The notes below the pieces were generated by a model. The model had not been told where the DNA came from and searched no databases. It was given only the letters and a program-made list of their open reading frames with translations. Below, piece by piece: positions 1 through 12,874 of a stretch of DNA of 64,000 nucleotides. This stretch comes from Panorpa germanica (taxonomy: Eukaryota; Arthropoda; Insecta; Mecoptera; Panorpidae): the NCBI GenBank assembly GCA_963678705.1, contig OY783218.1, forward strand, positions 8,380,152 to 8,444,151, in the 5' to 3' direction. The translations under genes and the position numbers were made by a program. Each line of letters begins with the position of its first letter. The first letter of the stretch is position 1.

Positions 1-2199
1 ATTATATATTAATGTAATTGAAATGTAAAAAATTAAGGGGGATAGAATAAGTGGAAAAAGCAGCACATATGGGCGGAAGCCTAGGAGGTGCTAATAAATT
101 TAATAAATGAAATGAAAATGTCATATTTGTAAATTCACATATTGCACTGTTATATTAATTATTGTAGCTTCCTCATGCTCAATAGCTAATTAATAAGGAA
201 ACTTTATGTAATCTACTTTGGTTCATAGAATATCTTAATCGAATTTCGACATTAATTATTGATACCGGCAATGTCACAAACAACATTACTGCAGTGTTAT
301 TTCAGAAAAGTCGTTTTCAAACAACTACAAGTTCAAGTTCAAAGTATTTTTATTGATATATAAATTATTAGTACATTTGTTATATATTTCTTATGTCTAT
401 TTTAAATAAACCTAGCTAGAGGTATCATTATTTTAATTTTAAAGTTTCTATTCATAATGTGGAGTTGTATAAAGATTAATAATGATTTGTATGTACAAAA
501 AAGGGGAAAAGCACTTCTTTTAAATGGTCTTAAAACTAACATATACAACTTATAACCAACTTATCTAATACAATGTAGTTTGGCATTGGGTATTTACCAT
601 ACCACATTATGTCTGATATGAATTTTCCTAAAGTATTAATGTTATTATTTTCATGGTTATTGATTCTACTATAAGAGTTTTTATATTCAACTAAACTTTC
701 CTAGAATGGACCTAAACCTTCTTGGGATACACAACGCAACTGTTATTAGTAAATCACATTTTATACACACACTCGTATGCTTCTCTAATGACTTAACATT
801 CACTGATATTTCTAAAAATTTTGGATCGCTTTAATTTCTAAAGAGACCAATGACTAATAATAAGAGACTAATGACTATATTAATTGTTAATATCTCTTAA
901 AATATAGTCAGTTTTTAAATATAATTTGACATTTGAGGTTCTGATAGCCAACTTTATCAATATATAGTACAGTTTTATAAAAATCAAGTCATGGTTCACA
1001 AGCCTATTAATCTTATCCATTTACACTCATCTTGTTTATGCAAACCACACGAAATTTGTAGCTAGTCCATTGTAAAAGAAGATGCGCATCCCAGATCTAT
1101 ACCGTATTGTTGAAAACTTACACTTTTTCTCACTTTCCTTGTCCAAGATTTCCCCATGCGAAAAGACCGTGCGTATTGCGCCCGTGTCTGTCACTAGACT
1201 AGTCCGCCACTGAATATTAGCTATATTTTCATATTAATAATCTTCAATCTATCAGTCTCCAAAAACATAATTATGTTTAAACAAAAAATTGAAAAGCAAT
1301 CTCATATCCGACAGCACACATGTAAATTCCACAAATATTTTTGTTTACGTTGGCTGCAGTGAGAATCTATCACTGTGAAGTTAGCTACTCAACAGTTAAC
1401 AAACAACACCAACGTAAAATGTTTTCTTAATGAAATTTGTGAGGTTATGTTTTACTAATTTCATTTTTAATTATATTTTTCGATATGCTAATTTAAATTA
1501 TATTAATATAAGTTAAGTAAGTTAGTTTTTTTATAGGTTGTTACCGATTTAGATCTGTCAACACACAGTGCATGTTCTTTGCTTGATTGAAAGGATAACA
1601 TGTGTATTTTTAACTGGAAACACTCGCACTAGATGACATTAATGAATTTAAAATATAACCAACGACAAAGTTTGTTTTGAGAGGTATTAATTCATTGAAT
1701 TTATTATATTCATAAAAAATTAAGCATTTTATGTTTTTAATGCTATAAGTTTAGTAATAGGTACACTGTGAGAAACACACAGTAAAAATTATTATGTTAG
1801 CATATATAGTACCTAGGGTGTTATAATGGTTTTATGACACAAATTCTATGACAACAGTAATTTTTATTTAAATCAATCTATAGGAATCTTTGTCATGAAA
1901 CTATTACAGCATATTATTATCTTTCGTCACTTTTCTGGAGACACAAAATTGTTGCTGTATTTGATGCGTGCTTTGTAAAAATAGACGTAATTATCTAGTA
2001 ATTTATATATAGCTGTAGGTTGCAGTTGCAGTAAAAAGGCATTGTGTTCATATCTTGTACATACACATTTATTATGATGTACTGCTTACTGTATCTCGTG
2101 GGCGCCTAGCCTAATTTAAATAACAAATCTAATAGCTGATTTAAAAACGTTGCTTAAAAAGTTACATTCTTTATAAACAATAACATTATCTTCTATAAT
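1..2199. other. AT-rich intergenic stretch with repeat fragments
   Basis: No coding frame. Bases 1-110 (GGAAAAAGCAGCACATATGG, then GGAGGTGCTAATAAATTTAA) look like a retroelement 3' end, but the family is not recognised. A diverged family A end lies at 845-1008. Nothing else can be named. Confidence 0.5.
845..1008 (-). mobile_element. Diverged family A terminal fragment
   Basis: Contains TTAATTGTTAATATCTCTTA, then a weak match to the terminal block (ACATTTGAGGTTCTGATAGC), ending GTTCACAAGCCT. It belongs to a subfamily with GGTTCACAAGCC instead of GGACACAAGCCC. The nearest full-length copies are clearly different. Confidence 0.6.
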
Positions 2200-2831
2200 G
2201 GGCTTATGTCCTATGTCTTAATTTCTGTAAGTGTACTATATAATGATAAAGTGGGTTACTAGAACCTCAAATGTTCAATTATCTTTTAATAACTAATTAT
2301 ATGTTGGGAGATATTAACAATTAAAAAAGTAATTTTATCTCTTTAATTATTAAAGGGATTCAACGTTGTACACATTCCAAGTGCATGTGACATCACAATC
2401 CTTGTGTAAGGCTACCAACCTTACAGTTCATAAAACTCTGCTATATGTATTTATATATCAAAATATCAAATATTATTTACAGCTATTTCAAGGAACAATA
2501 AAATTCCAATATTATGTCTGCCTTAGCAGGGTTAAATAAAATAAAAACTTATTATTCTTTGACTTGACTTGAATATTTCGACTACCAACAGCTACAGAAC
2601 ATTACCACAGCACTGACCTACTCAACAAATAACTGACGTTAAAATGCATTTCACGTCATACAAATATGGCCGACCATTTCTAGCGCTAAAACTACAATTC
2701 AAACTTTTAATTGCTATATCTCCGTCAATATTTAGATATTTAATAAAATAGACACACCAATACATATATATTAACATCAATTTCAATCAACAATTGAATA
2801 ATCGACCACTAAAAAATGAGGACACAAGCCC
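2200..2831 (+). mobile_element. Family A element, copy 1
   Basis: A 632-bp non-coding element. Its ends are GGGCTTATGTCC and GGACACAAGCCC, inverted repeats of one another, flanked by AT on both sides (context AAT...ATT). Internal landmarks shared with other copies: a 'GGGATTCAACGTTGTACACA' block, TCTGCCTTAGCAGGGTTAA, and the palindrome TAGCGCTA. It has no coding capacity, so it must be mobilised in trans. Orientation is defined as starting with CCTATGTCTTAATTTC. Confidence 0.85.
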
Positions 2832-3954
2832 ATTATCAGTAAGTTATCAACACTTTTTTAAGAGAGCAATCCTCTGTCTATGATCTCGTATACACAGAAA
2901 GGCCATTAGTCGTAGATATCCCAGCTAGTACTGAACGTACGGCAATGCTTTGTTTATGATTGTCAAAGAGTGTGCTAATGCGGAACATATCGAATATCCA
3001 GTGTGCCAACAGCTTCAAAATACTATATACTTAACAAACTACAATCTTTGACAAAAAAGCCAATAAACATTCATTCATATTATAATATAAATATATCATT
3101 TTACAAAAAAAAAAACAACATTTTATTTATAAAACACATATGATAAATGTCTTAATAGAAAGAACTTCTGTTTTACATAAGAATGACAAGCTTGAAGTTA
3201 GTATAACTTTAAAAAACATCTAGACATATATCATAGCATAAAGTCAGTGTGTTAGGACCTTTAACACTAACAAAATATTGCATCGGGGCGGGGCGTTGAG
3301 GGACTGTGATGCGTGGTGCGGTATGGTGAAACAAAACAAGACCATCAATCATAGCTGTAGTCGTAGATATTTCAAGAATGTCGCTGGTTATTTTTACACA
3401 CGTCGTTTATAATTAAAACGCACGTTGTTTGTTGTACATGCAGATGACATAACGTCAGTGTGTGTTTTGTTCGGCTCCTGTCACGCAGGAGTCAAATCAC
3501 AGGACTTATTCCAGGGGGAATATGATCAAAGTATAAACTGGATGATTATTTCTTTATTCTATTAAAATGCCCTGCTGCGAACGACGAAAGTAATGGGCCC
3601 CTACATGTTGGGTTGGTTACTGGCTCGGTCTGTGCTCGACTCGAAGTTCTGCTCGGCTCTGTATGCATTTGAATGAGATTTCTTTTATTGTGAAGCGCCT
3701 TTCCACAATTCTTGTAAAATGTAACTCGTACTTAATGAAAATCGTGAAAAAAGAATTTAAAGTAATAAAAGAAAGATAAGTGGAATCGTTTTAACAAAGT
3801 GGCAAAATGGATGGATGGGTAATGACTGATAATAAGAGACTACTTATCTCTTAAAGAGAACAAATGGTGAGAAACGAAGAAAACTATACACTTATCTGCA
3901 TTTTCTAAAAAGTAATGCAAAATTTATGACACAAATGACAAATCCAAGTAGAGA
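2832..3954. other. Unassigned stretch with GC-richer islands
   Basis: A GC-richer patch at about 3280-3660 contains the stem-loop GGCTCCTGTCACGCAGGAGTC (arms CTCCTG/CAGGAG at 3474-3491) and CTCGGTCTGTGCTCGACTCG. No open frame or known family is seen; a repeat is likely. Confidence 0.4.
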
Positions 3955-4500
3955 CAGTTGTGGAACATTTATGATGATTATTAAATTAATGATAGGAATT
4001 AGGATAGACATTTTTCAATTCCCAATGAATATAATGTCAAATTCATATTTATTTAATTCAAATTCAATTTTTAAAAAGTAATAATAAATTTAACAACACT
4101 ATCAAAAGAAACATGGTGTAACGTAGCTTAACTTTATTCATTTCTTGGAATACGATCTTCTTTTATTTTAAATCCTTCCTTCTCTTAACGATCATTTAAT
4201 GTAGTTAAGTGCCTTTATTTAATTAAAGAAATCATGGTTTACATACACGTGGTTTTTGAAAATCGTGTCATCATTTCTTCATCAATCATTTTTTCATAGT
4301 TAAAAGTTATGATACATATTTATATAACATATATACATATAAGGAAGAAAACTCTAAATCCTGGGTCACTAAAACTTTGAAACAGCAAGTATTTTGACTA
4401 TTTTTATCGGTCCTCTAAATTTCACGAAATTTTCATTATTTACGTAAACTATTTTAACTCTTTAATAGAATAACCTGAACTTCAAACACGACAAAATATA
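3955..4500. mobile_element. Family K relative, degraded
   Basis: Collinear with 33895-34500: the AATTCAAATTCAATTTTTAA block, then ATAGTTAAAAGTTATG, AAGAAAACTCTAAATCCTGG and CTAAATTTCACGAAATTTTC. The tips are eroded. Confidence 0.6.
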
Positions 4501-5947
4501 TAGTAGTAGTGGAATAGTATAGGCTATTATACGTCATTTTCCTAGCACAATTATTTATTACCATTAGTAAAGTTTATACTGGTTTTAATATCTTCATATT
4601 CTCCGAGTTCTTTTATATATTGTTGATTAGGTTCGTTTTAGAAAGAAACTCCTGCAGTATTGCAAACTTTGATTGTATCATCTATCGTAGTATAAGATTT
4701 ATTTAATCATACAACAACAATCCACAACAAATCTACAAATGTTCTATCAAAAAAGGTTTAAATTTTTCCTAAAATACTTTTTAACTATTTTTTATTATTT
4801 TTTGACTTTGTGAACCTGAAAGGACTGATAAAGGTAGGCGATAAAGATTCACGCGTAAATGATACGTGAGATAACATATATAAGTAGGTAATTTTATGTT
4901 TAATCATCTAAATAGTTTTACTTATGATTTTAATAAATCAGGGGAAGTATGACGGTGATAAAAGGTAAAAAAAATCATTTATTAAAGTTAAGGATCCCTT
5001 GAATTAGAACGTTCTGTAATTATGCTCCACAAAATACCTAATTTTCTGGCAGTTTGAGTCTCTGGTGTTTATACATTATATTAATAGATCAAAGCACAAT
5101 GTAAACGATCTATTACTTTATCTTATAGATATATTATACTACTTTTAAAGCATAAATAAACTTTAAACATAAAAGAATTTAGTATGATTATGATTACGAT
5201 TATGATTATGATGTGAAAAACAATTTAAAGCTAAGTTAATTTGTAAAACTTAATATAAAACCTAAAACTTGTTGCCTAAAACTTTTATTCAACTTTCATC
5301 ATCTGCTTGTAACTTCATTTAAAACGCTCCTCTCCCATTAACCTCCCCCTACTCCCCTGGTTGCGTTTAAACTCCCTTACACCGTTCTCTTTTGCTATGT
5401 CAAGTTGATGACCTTTATTCTTGCTCCCCTTTTCTAAATTTCCCCTTTTTCTTTACATATTATTTAGCGGGATAATTTTCCTTGTTTAATAACGCTATTT
5501 AGGTACGCTGTCAATTTATTCTGTCATCTTAACTTTTTTTTTATCAAAATTATTATTTTTACAGTGTTTAATTTTCTTTAACACTTAGTGCTTAATTCGA
5601 GTTGTCGTAGATGTAAAATAAAACATAATTTTTCGTAAATATTTGTATTTATATTGTTGGTGTCAATGTGTCAAAAGTATGCATTCACAGGTCGAGTAAA
5701 TTTATCGTGACAAACGTGTAAATAAACCTGTAAACGACTCTCACGGTGGAAGTTAATGTTTATCAATACACCACTGCTCTAGGCGCTGCACTGCTCCTTG
5801 ATTTTGCAAATACAAAAAGTTTTCATTGCCTTTTCATTTTTGCTTTTACTATTTACATCCATTTGAATATTATCATTTAAGAATTAGCGCACAAAATCAT
5901 CAAAAAATTATAAAATATGTTATTTAAATATTTAGCATAAATTATAC
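4501..5947. other. AT-rich intergenic stretch
   Basis: No gene. A pyrimidine-rich patch lies at about 5320-5460 (CTCCTCTCCCATTAACCTCC). A short ATTATGATTACGATTATG run is at about 5184-5212. Confidence 0.5.
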
Positions 5948-6285
5948 TATTATTATTTTTTTTTTATATTTATTCACTTATTTGCCTTGACTTTCTTTCG
6001 TCATAGCCACCATCAAACATTTTTTATACATCTTTTATAATTTATAATTCAATTTTACAAATTTCTAAATATTTCAATAATTCACTAATTAATTTTGAGC
6101 ACTTAACAAAAATTTAGTATTAAAAGGAAAAGTTTTAATCACATCTAATATATCACTATTCAATTTTGATCTTTCTAAACTATAATTTATGCATTTAAAT
6201 ATAATATGATCCAAAGTTCCTTCTTCACCACATTGACATCTATCGTCAGATTTAATATTAATTTTATACAGGATTACTTTTGATT
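5948..6285 (-). mobile_element. 3' end of a second LINE lineage, A-tailed
   Basis: On the minus strand a frame from 6282 to the TAA at 6091-6089 reads LYKINIKSDDRCQCGEEGTL then DHIIFKCINYSLERSK and ends FLLSAQN. CQCGEEGTLDHIIFKC is a C-x-C-x7-H-x4-C motif typical of non-LTR polymerase C-termini. A 3' UTR of about 130 bases and an A run near 5950 follow. An upstream in-frame stop shows it is a dead fragment. Confidence 0.75.
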
Positions 6286-6307
6286 CTGATTATCTTAATC
6301 TTCTTCT

Positions 6308-6658
6308 TCTTAATATATATATAAATTACGTGTCACGTTGTTCCTCCGCGATGGACTCCTAAACTACTTAACCGATTTTAATCAAATTTGTACACCGTGT
6401 GCAGTTTGATCCAACTTGAAAGATAGGATAGCTTACATCTCAATTTATGATTGCAATATTATCTTATTGCAAATTATTTGTCTATTAATTATCTGTTAGC
6501 TCCAAACGATGACATCTGGCGACGATGATTTCGACATCTGTTGACTAGATTGAGTAAATATTCTGTTGACTAGATTGAGTAAATATTCAATAGATGGCGC
6601 TATGTAATGTAATATGACAAAAATGTTAGTCACAGCAACGCGTGGCCGGGACAGCTAG
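6308..6658 (+). mobile_element. Helitron-like non-autonomous element
   Basis: Ends CGTGGCCGGGACAGCTAG followed by T, as expected of a Helitron (CTRR end before T). It begins near TCTTAATATATATATAAATT. The early sequence ACTCCTAAACTACTTAACCG followed by ATTTTAATCAAATTTG is common in lepidopteran Helitron ends. An exact 25-base tandem duplication lies inside (6537-6586). The exact 5' end is uncertain. Confidence 0.65.
6537..6586 (+). repeat. Two-copy 25-bp tandem duplication
   Basis: TCTGTTGACTAGATTGAGTA plus AATAT occurs twice in direct succession without a mismatch, inside the Helitron-like element. It looks like a recent local duplication. Confidence 0.9.
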
Positions 6659-7287
6659 TAGTTGATATAATTTTGCGGGACTCATTTCTAAACCATCTCT
6701 TCTTACTTAAATTTGGATGTAACATATAATAATCTCTTCCTTAAATTATATTATTAAATTCATATATTTATAAGAGAAGGCATTAATTGGCGACAATACC
6801 TTGCTTTAACGGAAACATTTATTGCAGACACTATAAATATAAATTGGCAAACAAGGATTTGTTGCAAGTTAATCAACATTTACATAATTTCATAAACCAC
6901 AAGAAAAAACTATTCGTACTTATTATTATACCAATTTGTAATAAGAAAATAAAAATGTAATAAATAGCAAAATGCTATAAATTTTTATTTCTTTGAACGA
7001 AAGGGTCTGCAAGTCAACTTTGCTCCGGACCCCGCATTTTTTCGTATATTTATAGAATATAGTAGTATAGTATAATAGTATATGGATGATCATTAATTTT
7101 GTGCATATTAATTACATTTATAATTAGTAATTAAAATAATACTAATAATACTGAGTTTTATCAATTTTGTTATGTATTGTTATTCATTCCAATTGTTCGT
7201 GTTTTATTATCCTATATTATTATTATATTATTTCTAGGAATTTTTATAATTAGAGACATTACTGATAGTACCATTTATATTTTAAAT

Positions 7288-7910
7288 GTGTTTGTGTCCT
7301 CATTTTTAAGTGGTCGATTATTTAATTGTTGATTGAAATTGATGTTAATAAATGTGTATTGGTGTGTCTATTTTATTAAATATCTAAATATTGACGGAAA
7401 TATAGCAATTAAAAGTTTGAATTGTAGTTTTAGCGCTAGAAATGGTCGGCTATATTTGTATGGCGTGAAATGCATTTTAACGCCAGTTATTTGTTGAGTA
7501 GGTCAATGCTGTGGTAATGTTTTGTAGCCGTTGGTATTCAAATAATCAAGTTAAGTCAAAGAATAATAAGTTTTCATTTTATTTAACCCTGCTAAGGCAG
7601 ACATAATATTTAAATTTTATTATTCCTTGAAATAGCTGTAAATAATATTTGATATTTTGATATATAAATACATATAGCAGAGATTTATGAGCTGTAAGGT
7701 TGGCAGCGGTTGTGATGTCACATGCATTTAGAATGTGTACAACGTTGAATCCCTTTAATAATTAAAGAGACAAAATGACTTTTTTAATTGTTAATATCTC
7801 TTAACATATAAGGAGTTATTAAAAAATAATTGAACATTTGAGGTTCTAGTAACCCACTTTATCAATCTATAGTACACTTTTATAGAAATTAAGACATAGG
7901 ACACAAACCC
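7288..7910 (-). mobile_element. Family A element, copy 2
   Basis: 623 bp in reverse orientation to copy 1, with ends GTGTTTGTGTCC and GGACACAAACCC flanked by AAT/ATT. It has more substitutions than the copies at 21451 or 31332, including a terminal G-to-T change, so it is probably older. Confidence 0.85.
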
Positions 7911-8653
7911 ATTCCAATTTTTCATAGTTTCTCAAAATAATGAATTTATTAACAAGCCATAACCCTGTAGTTAAAAATATTCATTATATCGTAATTTACA
8001 TCTTTTGAAAGACAATAATATCAAACCTGGTGGCAGCTATTGTTTAATATCGGGGAAGTTGTCTGTGGTTGAAGCCTCCCAGTTGGCAGCTATTAAAGGA
8101 AACCCAGTTTTTTCTATATTACAATCAGATATAATTGAATGAGCACAAATAAATAACGACAAATTAAAATTAATGAAATGAGAAATGTTAAATTTCTAAT
8201 CAAGGCAATGCAAGGCGTTAAGGAACATATGAAGTTAACGCATCACATTTAATGATTAAAACTACAGCTCCACAGTTCAACTACTGACAGTCCATCACCT
8301 CCCAGTAACCTGCCCACAATAACAAGCTCAACGAACCAAACACAGCATCATTGGTGAACTACAGGACATGCTTGCAAGACAATCAAAAAACACATTTACA
8401 CACAACTTATTGAATCAAATTTATCCAAAATAAAATAACTTCTGGCGAACATGACCTTGATGTTGAAATCGTCGTAATTGAATAGATCTTATCTAAATCA
8501 ATACAAATTTAAAATATAATAATACATCTTTTAACAATTGGCGTTTTGTTCCATACTAAATAATCCAATTCAAGACTTATCTAGACCAAAATCAATCGCC
8601 GTAAAAACTAGGAGAATAGAATGAAACAAAATATCAAACTTGTTGTTGTAGTA

Positions 8654-9299
8654 ATTGAACAGAGCGGAAAGCAAAATTTTAAAGAAAATAATAGAGGATA
8701 GCATAAAGAATGGGGGGGAGGAGGTCCAAAAAAGAGAAAGGAGTACTTTGAATGGAATGGAATGGCGATCGAGGAGGCTGAGAGGAGAAGAGAAGGTGAC
8801 GCAAGTGTGGTAGAGGAGCTAAGGAGAAGGGATAAGGAGATACAACAGCAGGAGAGAATGGGAAAAATAGAAAAAAGTAACTACAATAAAAGATATAAAA
8901 GGTTATGGAAAAATAATGTGCCTCAGTACCTTATAGGAAAAGACATAAAACACATAAGAAGAACAGCAAGGTTTAGATTGGGAAATGAGGAAAAAGGAAA
9001 CAGATACTGGGAAAAGAGTGAAGAAAGAAAGTGTAAAATGTGCAAGTTTGAGTGTAAGGAAAAAGTAGCGAGCGAAAGGAATATCGGCCAGCTATTAAAG
9101 GGAGGCAGTGAAGGAATCAGGTGGATGGCGGAAATAGTAAGAAGGAAAGAAAAAACAGGAGAATAAATAAGCTGGTGGAGAATAATGTAAATTTAATTGT
9201 AATTTGACGTATTATTAAAGAATTTTGATATGTATTAAGAATGTAGATTGTAAAGCCGAAAGGCGAACAATAAACAATTAATAATAATAATAATAATAC
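8654..9299 (+). mobile_element. 5'-truncated non-LTR retrotransposon, family F copy 1
   Basis: Contains the 3' end of a LINE open frame (8762-9166), a short 3' UTR and an AATAATAATAAT tail, flanked by TTGTTGTAGTA at 8643-8653 and 9300-9310. The frame reads RRREGDASVVEELRRRDKE, then ARFRLGNEEKGNRYWEKS. An in-frame 33-base deletion relative to copy 2 removes the middle of the C-x2-C-x8-H-x4-C motif. It is dead as an element but recognisable. Confidence 0.85.
8762..9166 (+). pseudogene. LINE open frame C-terminal fragment, zinc motif deleted
   Basis: 134 codons of lysine- and arginine-rich sequence matching the better fragment at 45142-45684. The region that reads CRMCGAEDETLEHIKFEC in the other copy is collapsed to CKMCKFEC. 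One G fewer in the upstream poly-G run shifts the frame, so the true frame does not continue 5'. It is a retroelement remnant, not a host gene. Confidence 0.8.
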
Positions 9300-9812
9300 T
9301 TGTTGTAGTATTCACGTAATTTGATAGCGTAACGTAATTAGGAAGTTCGTATAAATCGTGGTCATTATGATTTTGTTTTTGAGGATTAGTCACATCTACC
9401 GCAGAGGCAGTGGCAGAGGTAACGCCAACTAAACACGGATTCGTGACTAAATCGTTGGTTAACCTTGAACAAAATTAGTATTGTTCTAAAATGTGTCTAC
9501 GTTAAAAAATATTGTTTTATTTTAAGATGTCAAAAATAAGTAGTTTAAAGTACGTTAGGTGTTTACTCTCAGAATAATTCAGTGATGGCCAAGTTAAATT
9601 ATTAAGCTCATTAAAACCGTTCAAAAGTTATATTGCATTTCTCTACTAGTAAATTTTTCGTTTGCTTTTTAAGATCTTAACTAGAATATATTCAGTTGTA
9701 AACTGGCTCCGCCAACATGCTTGATCGTTTATGAGTACGATGAACATAGTTGGTGGTTGGCGTACTAAGCACACGCCAAGCGCCAACATAAATGTACATT
9801 TTCTTGTACAAT

Positions 9813-10421
9813 AGGCTTGTGTCCTATGTCTTAATTTCTATAAAAGTGTACTATATATTGATAAAGTGGGTTACTAGAACCTCAAATGTTCAATTATATT
9901 TTAATAACTCCTTATATGTTAAGAGATATTTACAATTAAAAAAGTCATTTTATCTCTTTAATTATTAAAGGGATTCAACGTTGTAGACATTCCAAGTGCA
10001 TGTGACATCACAATCCTTGTGTAAGGTTACCAACCTTACAGATCATAAATCTCTGCTATATGTATTTATATATCAAAATATCAAATATTATTTACAGCAA
10101 TATTTATACGCCTTAGCAGGGTTAAATAAAATAAAAACTTATTATTCTTTGATTTGACTTGATTATTTGAATACCAACAGCTACAAAACATTACCACAGC
10201 ACTGACCTACTCAACAAATAACTGACGTTAAAATGCATTTCACGTCATACAAATATGGCCGACCATTTCTAGCGCTAAAACTACAATTCAAACTTTTAAT
10301 TGCTATATCTCCATCAATATTTAGATAATTAATAAAATAGACACACCAATACACATTTATTAACATCAATTTCAATCAACAATTGAAAAATCGACCACTA
10401 AAAAATGAGGACACAAGCACC
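9813..10421 (+). mobile_element. Family A element, copy 3
   Basis: 609 bp. The left end is AGGCTTGTGTCC and the right end is GGACACAAGCACC, with one inserted base, flanked by AAT/ATT. A short internal deletion removes part of the TTTCAAGGAACAATAAAATT block just before the GCCTTAGCAGGG landmark. Confidence 0.85.
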
Positions 10422-10639
10422 ATTATTTGAGGTCAAGTAGACATGCACGATTATTTGTCGAAACCCCTTGAACGCGCGAACGTTTGTCCAATCTTATGAC
10501 ATATTCGTTTAAATACCATAAAATAAAAGTGAAGTTATTACATTTGATTGTTTACTAGAACATTAATAGTTGGTAAAATTGTTAACTATGGGTAATAAGT
10601 GTTTGTACTATGCATTGTTAATGAATGTTGATAAAAAAG

Positions 10640-10910
10640 GTTCTACAATAATAAAAGAATAAAGCTTTCAAACGGGTACTCGTCGCACAGACAAGACTGT
10701 AATATGCCTGAAGAATATAGGCAAATATTTGAAAATCTATAAAACTTTATTTCTTTATCAATAAAACTAATTTAATCTCTTTCTTTTAAGTACCATACTC
10801 GTGTCTATAAGTTGTAAATTATGTTTTGTAAATGTTTATAAAAGTACATATTGTTTTAAGTGCTAATTACTGTTGAAAGTTAATGCACTCAAATAAATAT
10901 TTAAAAAGAT
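10640..10910 (+). mobile_element. Family G retroelement tail, copy 1
   Basis: Homologous to the reverse complement of 43282-43540. A frame with stops reads YSSHRQDCNMPEEYRQIFEN, and the end is TGCACTCAAATAAATATTT. It appears to be the 3' end of a LINE-like element. Confidence 0.65.
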
Positions 10911-11799
10911 TATCAAGTGAAAGTAAATAAAAACTTATATATTTTAAAATAAATAACTTTTAATGAGATATATGACCCGCACGTTGACAATCATAAAAAC
11001 CGGAGTAAAAGAAAGTCTATTCTCGTGTTTTTATTTACTTCCACTTGATAATCTGGTAGGCACTTTGATATAAAAAATAAATGTACTTATTTATACGCAT
11101 ATATAAGTAATGTCAAATAGAATTTGACGATTTCTTTTCTCTTTTTTGTTAACTGAATTTTTAAAAACGCTTTAGAAACAATGACAAGTTCGAAACTGAT
11201 ATTTAAATTGAAGAATCATGTAATTTGACATAATAAGTAAGTGAATTATTCAGCCAATCAGAAATAAGATATACCATTTCGTTCATATTCTCGTTATATA
11301 ATATATTATGCTAGATATAAATGTGATCCTATAAAAAATCACGATCGGATTAGATTCAGATTCAGACGAATTGTTTTTCGTATCGTATCTGTAAAACTGA
11401 ACGTCGAATCTGAAATGAGATGGATCTTAGATCTGAACGAAAGGAATGAAAACACACAACGTCCATCTGTTTTTTAATGAAAATACAATTTTTATAGATT
11501 TCAATATATGGCCTACAGTTTTTTTTAATTAAAATTAACAGGTGACACACTTCATTCTTCTCTAATGGACGGTATGGTGCTTAAGTCGTTTTTAAGTATA
11601 GGATTATAGACTATATACTATAAATTAAGATTATTACTCTATAGGCTGCTATGGGCTTCAAATTATAATGCAAATAACTATTGTTGTTTGATTAATTTAA
11701 AATAGAATTCAGCAATAAAGAGCAGACTAACTAAGAAATAATTAGTAAAACAAGTGTAAGCACATTAAGTATTCATGTGAGCAAAGAGTAAAAAGTTAA

Positions 11800-12035
11800 A
11801 AGAAGATTGTGCAGTAATTAAAGAGAGGCAGTGAAGGGAAGTAGTGGATGGCGGAGATAGAGAGAAGGAGCGAGGAAAGCGGGTTTATTTCGTTTTTTCT
11901 TTTTTGGAAGGAGATATAATGAGTAGATAGAATAAGGCACACAAATGAAATGTAATTAATCACAATGATAAGTAATTTAATAATTTAAGGCTGAATAATA
12001 TAGTGCCTAATGAGAAAAACATTAAAATAAATAAC
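11800..12035 (+). mobile_element. Family F LINE remnant, copy 3
   Basis: Shares AGAGAGGCAGTGAAGG and GTGGATGGCGGAGATAG with the end of the family F frame (the QLLKGGSEG..RWMAEI segment), then ends in an AATAAATAACAATAGTAAT tail. It is a diverged subfamily with no open frame. Confidence 0.6.
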
Positions 12036-12578
12036 AATAGTAATATCTACTTTTATCTACTGGTTCTATACATTTTTTGACATATCTTTACAGAATTAGT
12101 ACTGTCTTGGATTCTAGAATTAAATGATAGAACTTTGCACATACGTCGTTCGATATATCTGGTTGCAACAACTCAATGCCGCAGAACACCTGACGTTTGA
12201 CGTCGGCGTCCTTTCAAGAGGTACTTAGCGCTTGACATGCGTCGGGACGCACTCACCACGATATTTACTGTTCAAGTGAAGACATTATATTTTTTATTGT
12301 TATAAAAATAGCACATTTTTAAACGTAAACGTAATATTACCTAATATTATACCTAATGTTACGTTCTATTATTTACCGAAGTTTAACACAGTTCTGTTAC
12401 ATTGTCATTAAATAAATGGAAAATACTTTAAAAATCTTTAACTAACATATTAATTTAATCGCTTAACAGTAAAGTGACGGAAATGTTTCTTCATTTTGAA
12501 AAAATTACAAAAGACATTACCGTATTTGTGTATATCCATCGTTCATGGTAACCGAATAAATTAAATTTAAATCTGATC

Positions 12579-12811
12579 TGGGCCCGTATTCCTGAGTCTT
12601 GCAAATAATATCCATGATCGAACAGATATGATTTATATGAGTGAAACATTTTATGAATTACTTTTAAAAGTATTCCCGAACTATAATAATAATTAATAAT
12701 AACATAGTACAGGAATACTTTTTTAAAAGTGATTCGTAAAATGTTTCAATCATATAAATTATATCTGTTCGATCACGGATATTGTTCGCAAGACTCAGGA
12801 ATAGAGCCCCA
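12579..12811. mobile_element. Family H hairpin MITE
   Basis: 233 bp. Arms of about 100 bp are inverted: TGGGCCCGTATTCCTGAGTC on the left, GACTCAGGAATAGAGCCCCA on the right, with TCTGTTCGATCA and its complement inside. The loop is an AATAATAATTAATAATAA run. The open frame starting at 12729 is built from the right arm. Confidence 0.82.
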
Positions 12812-12874
12812 GGTCTTCAGAGACTATCCACGTTTTCTTCTTAGAGAGTTATTTGGTGAACAAGAAGTTGTACG

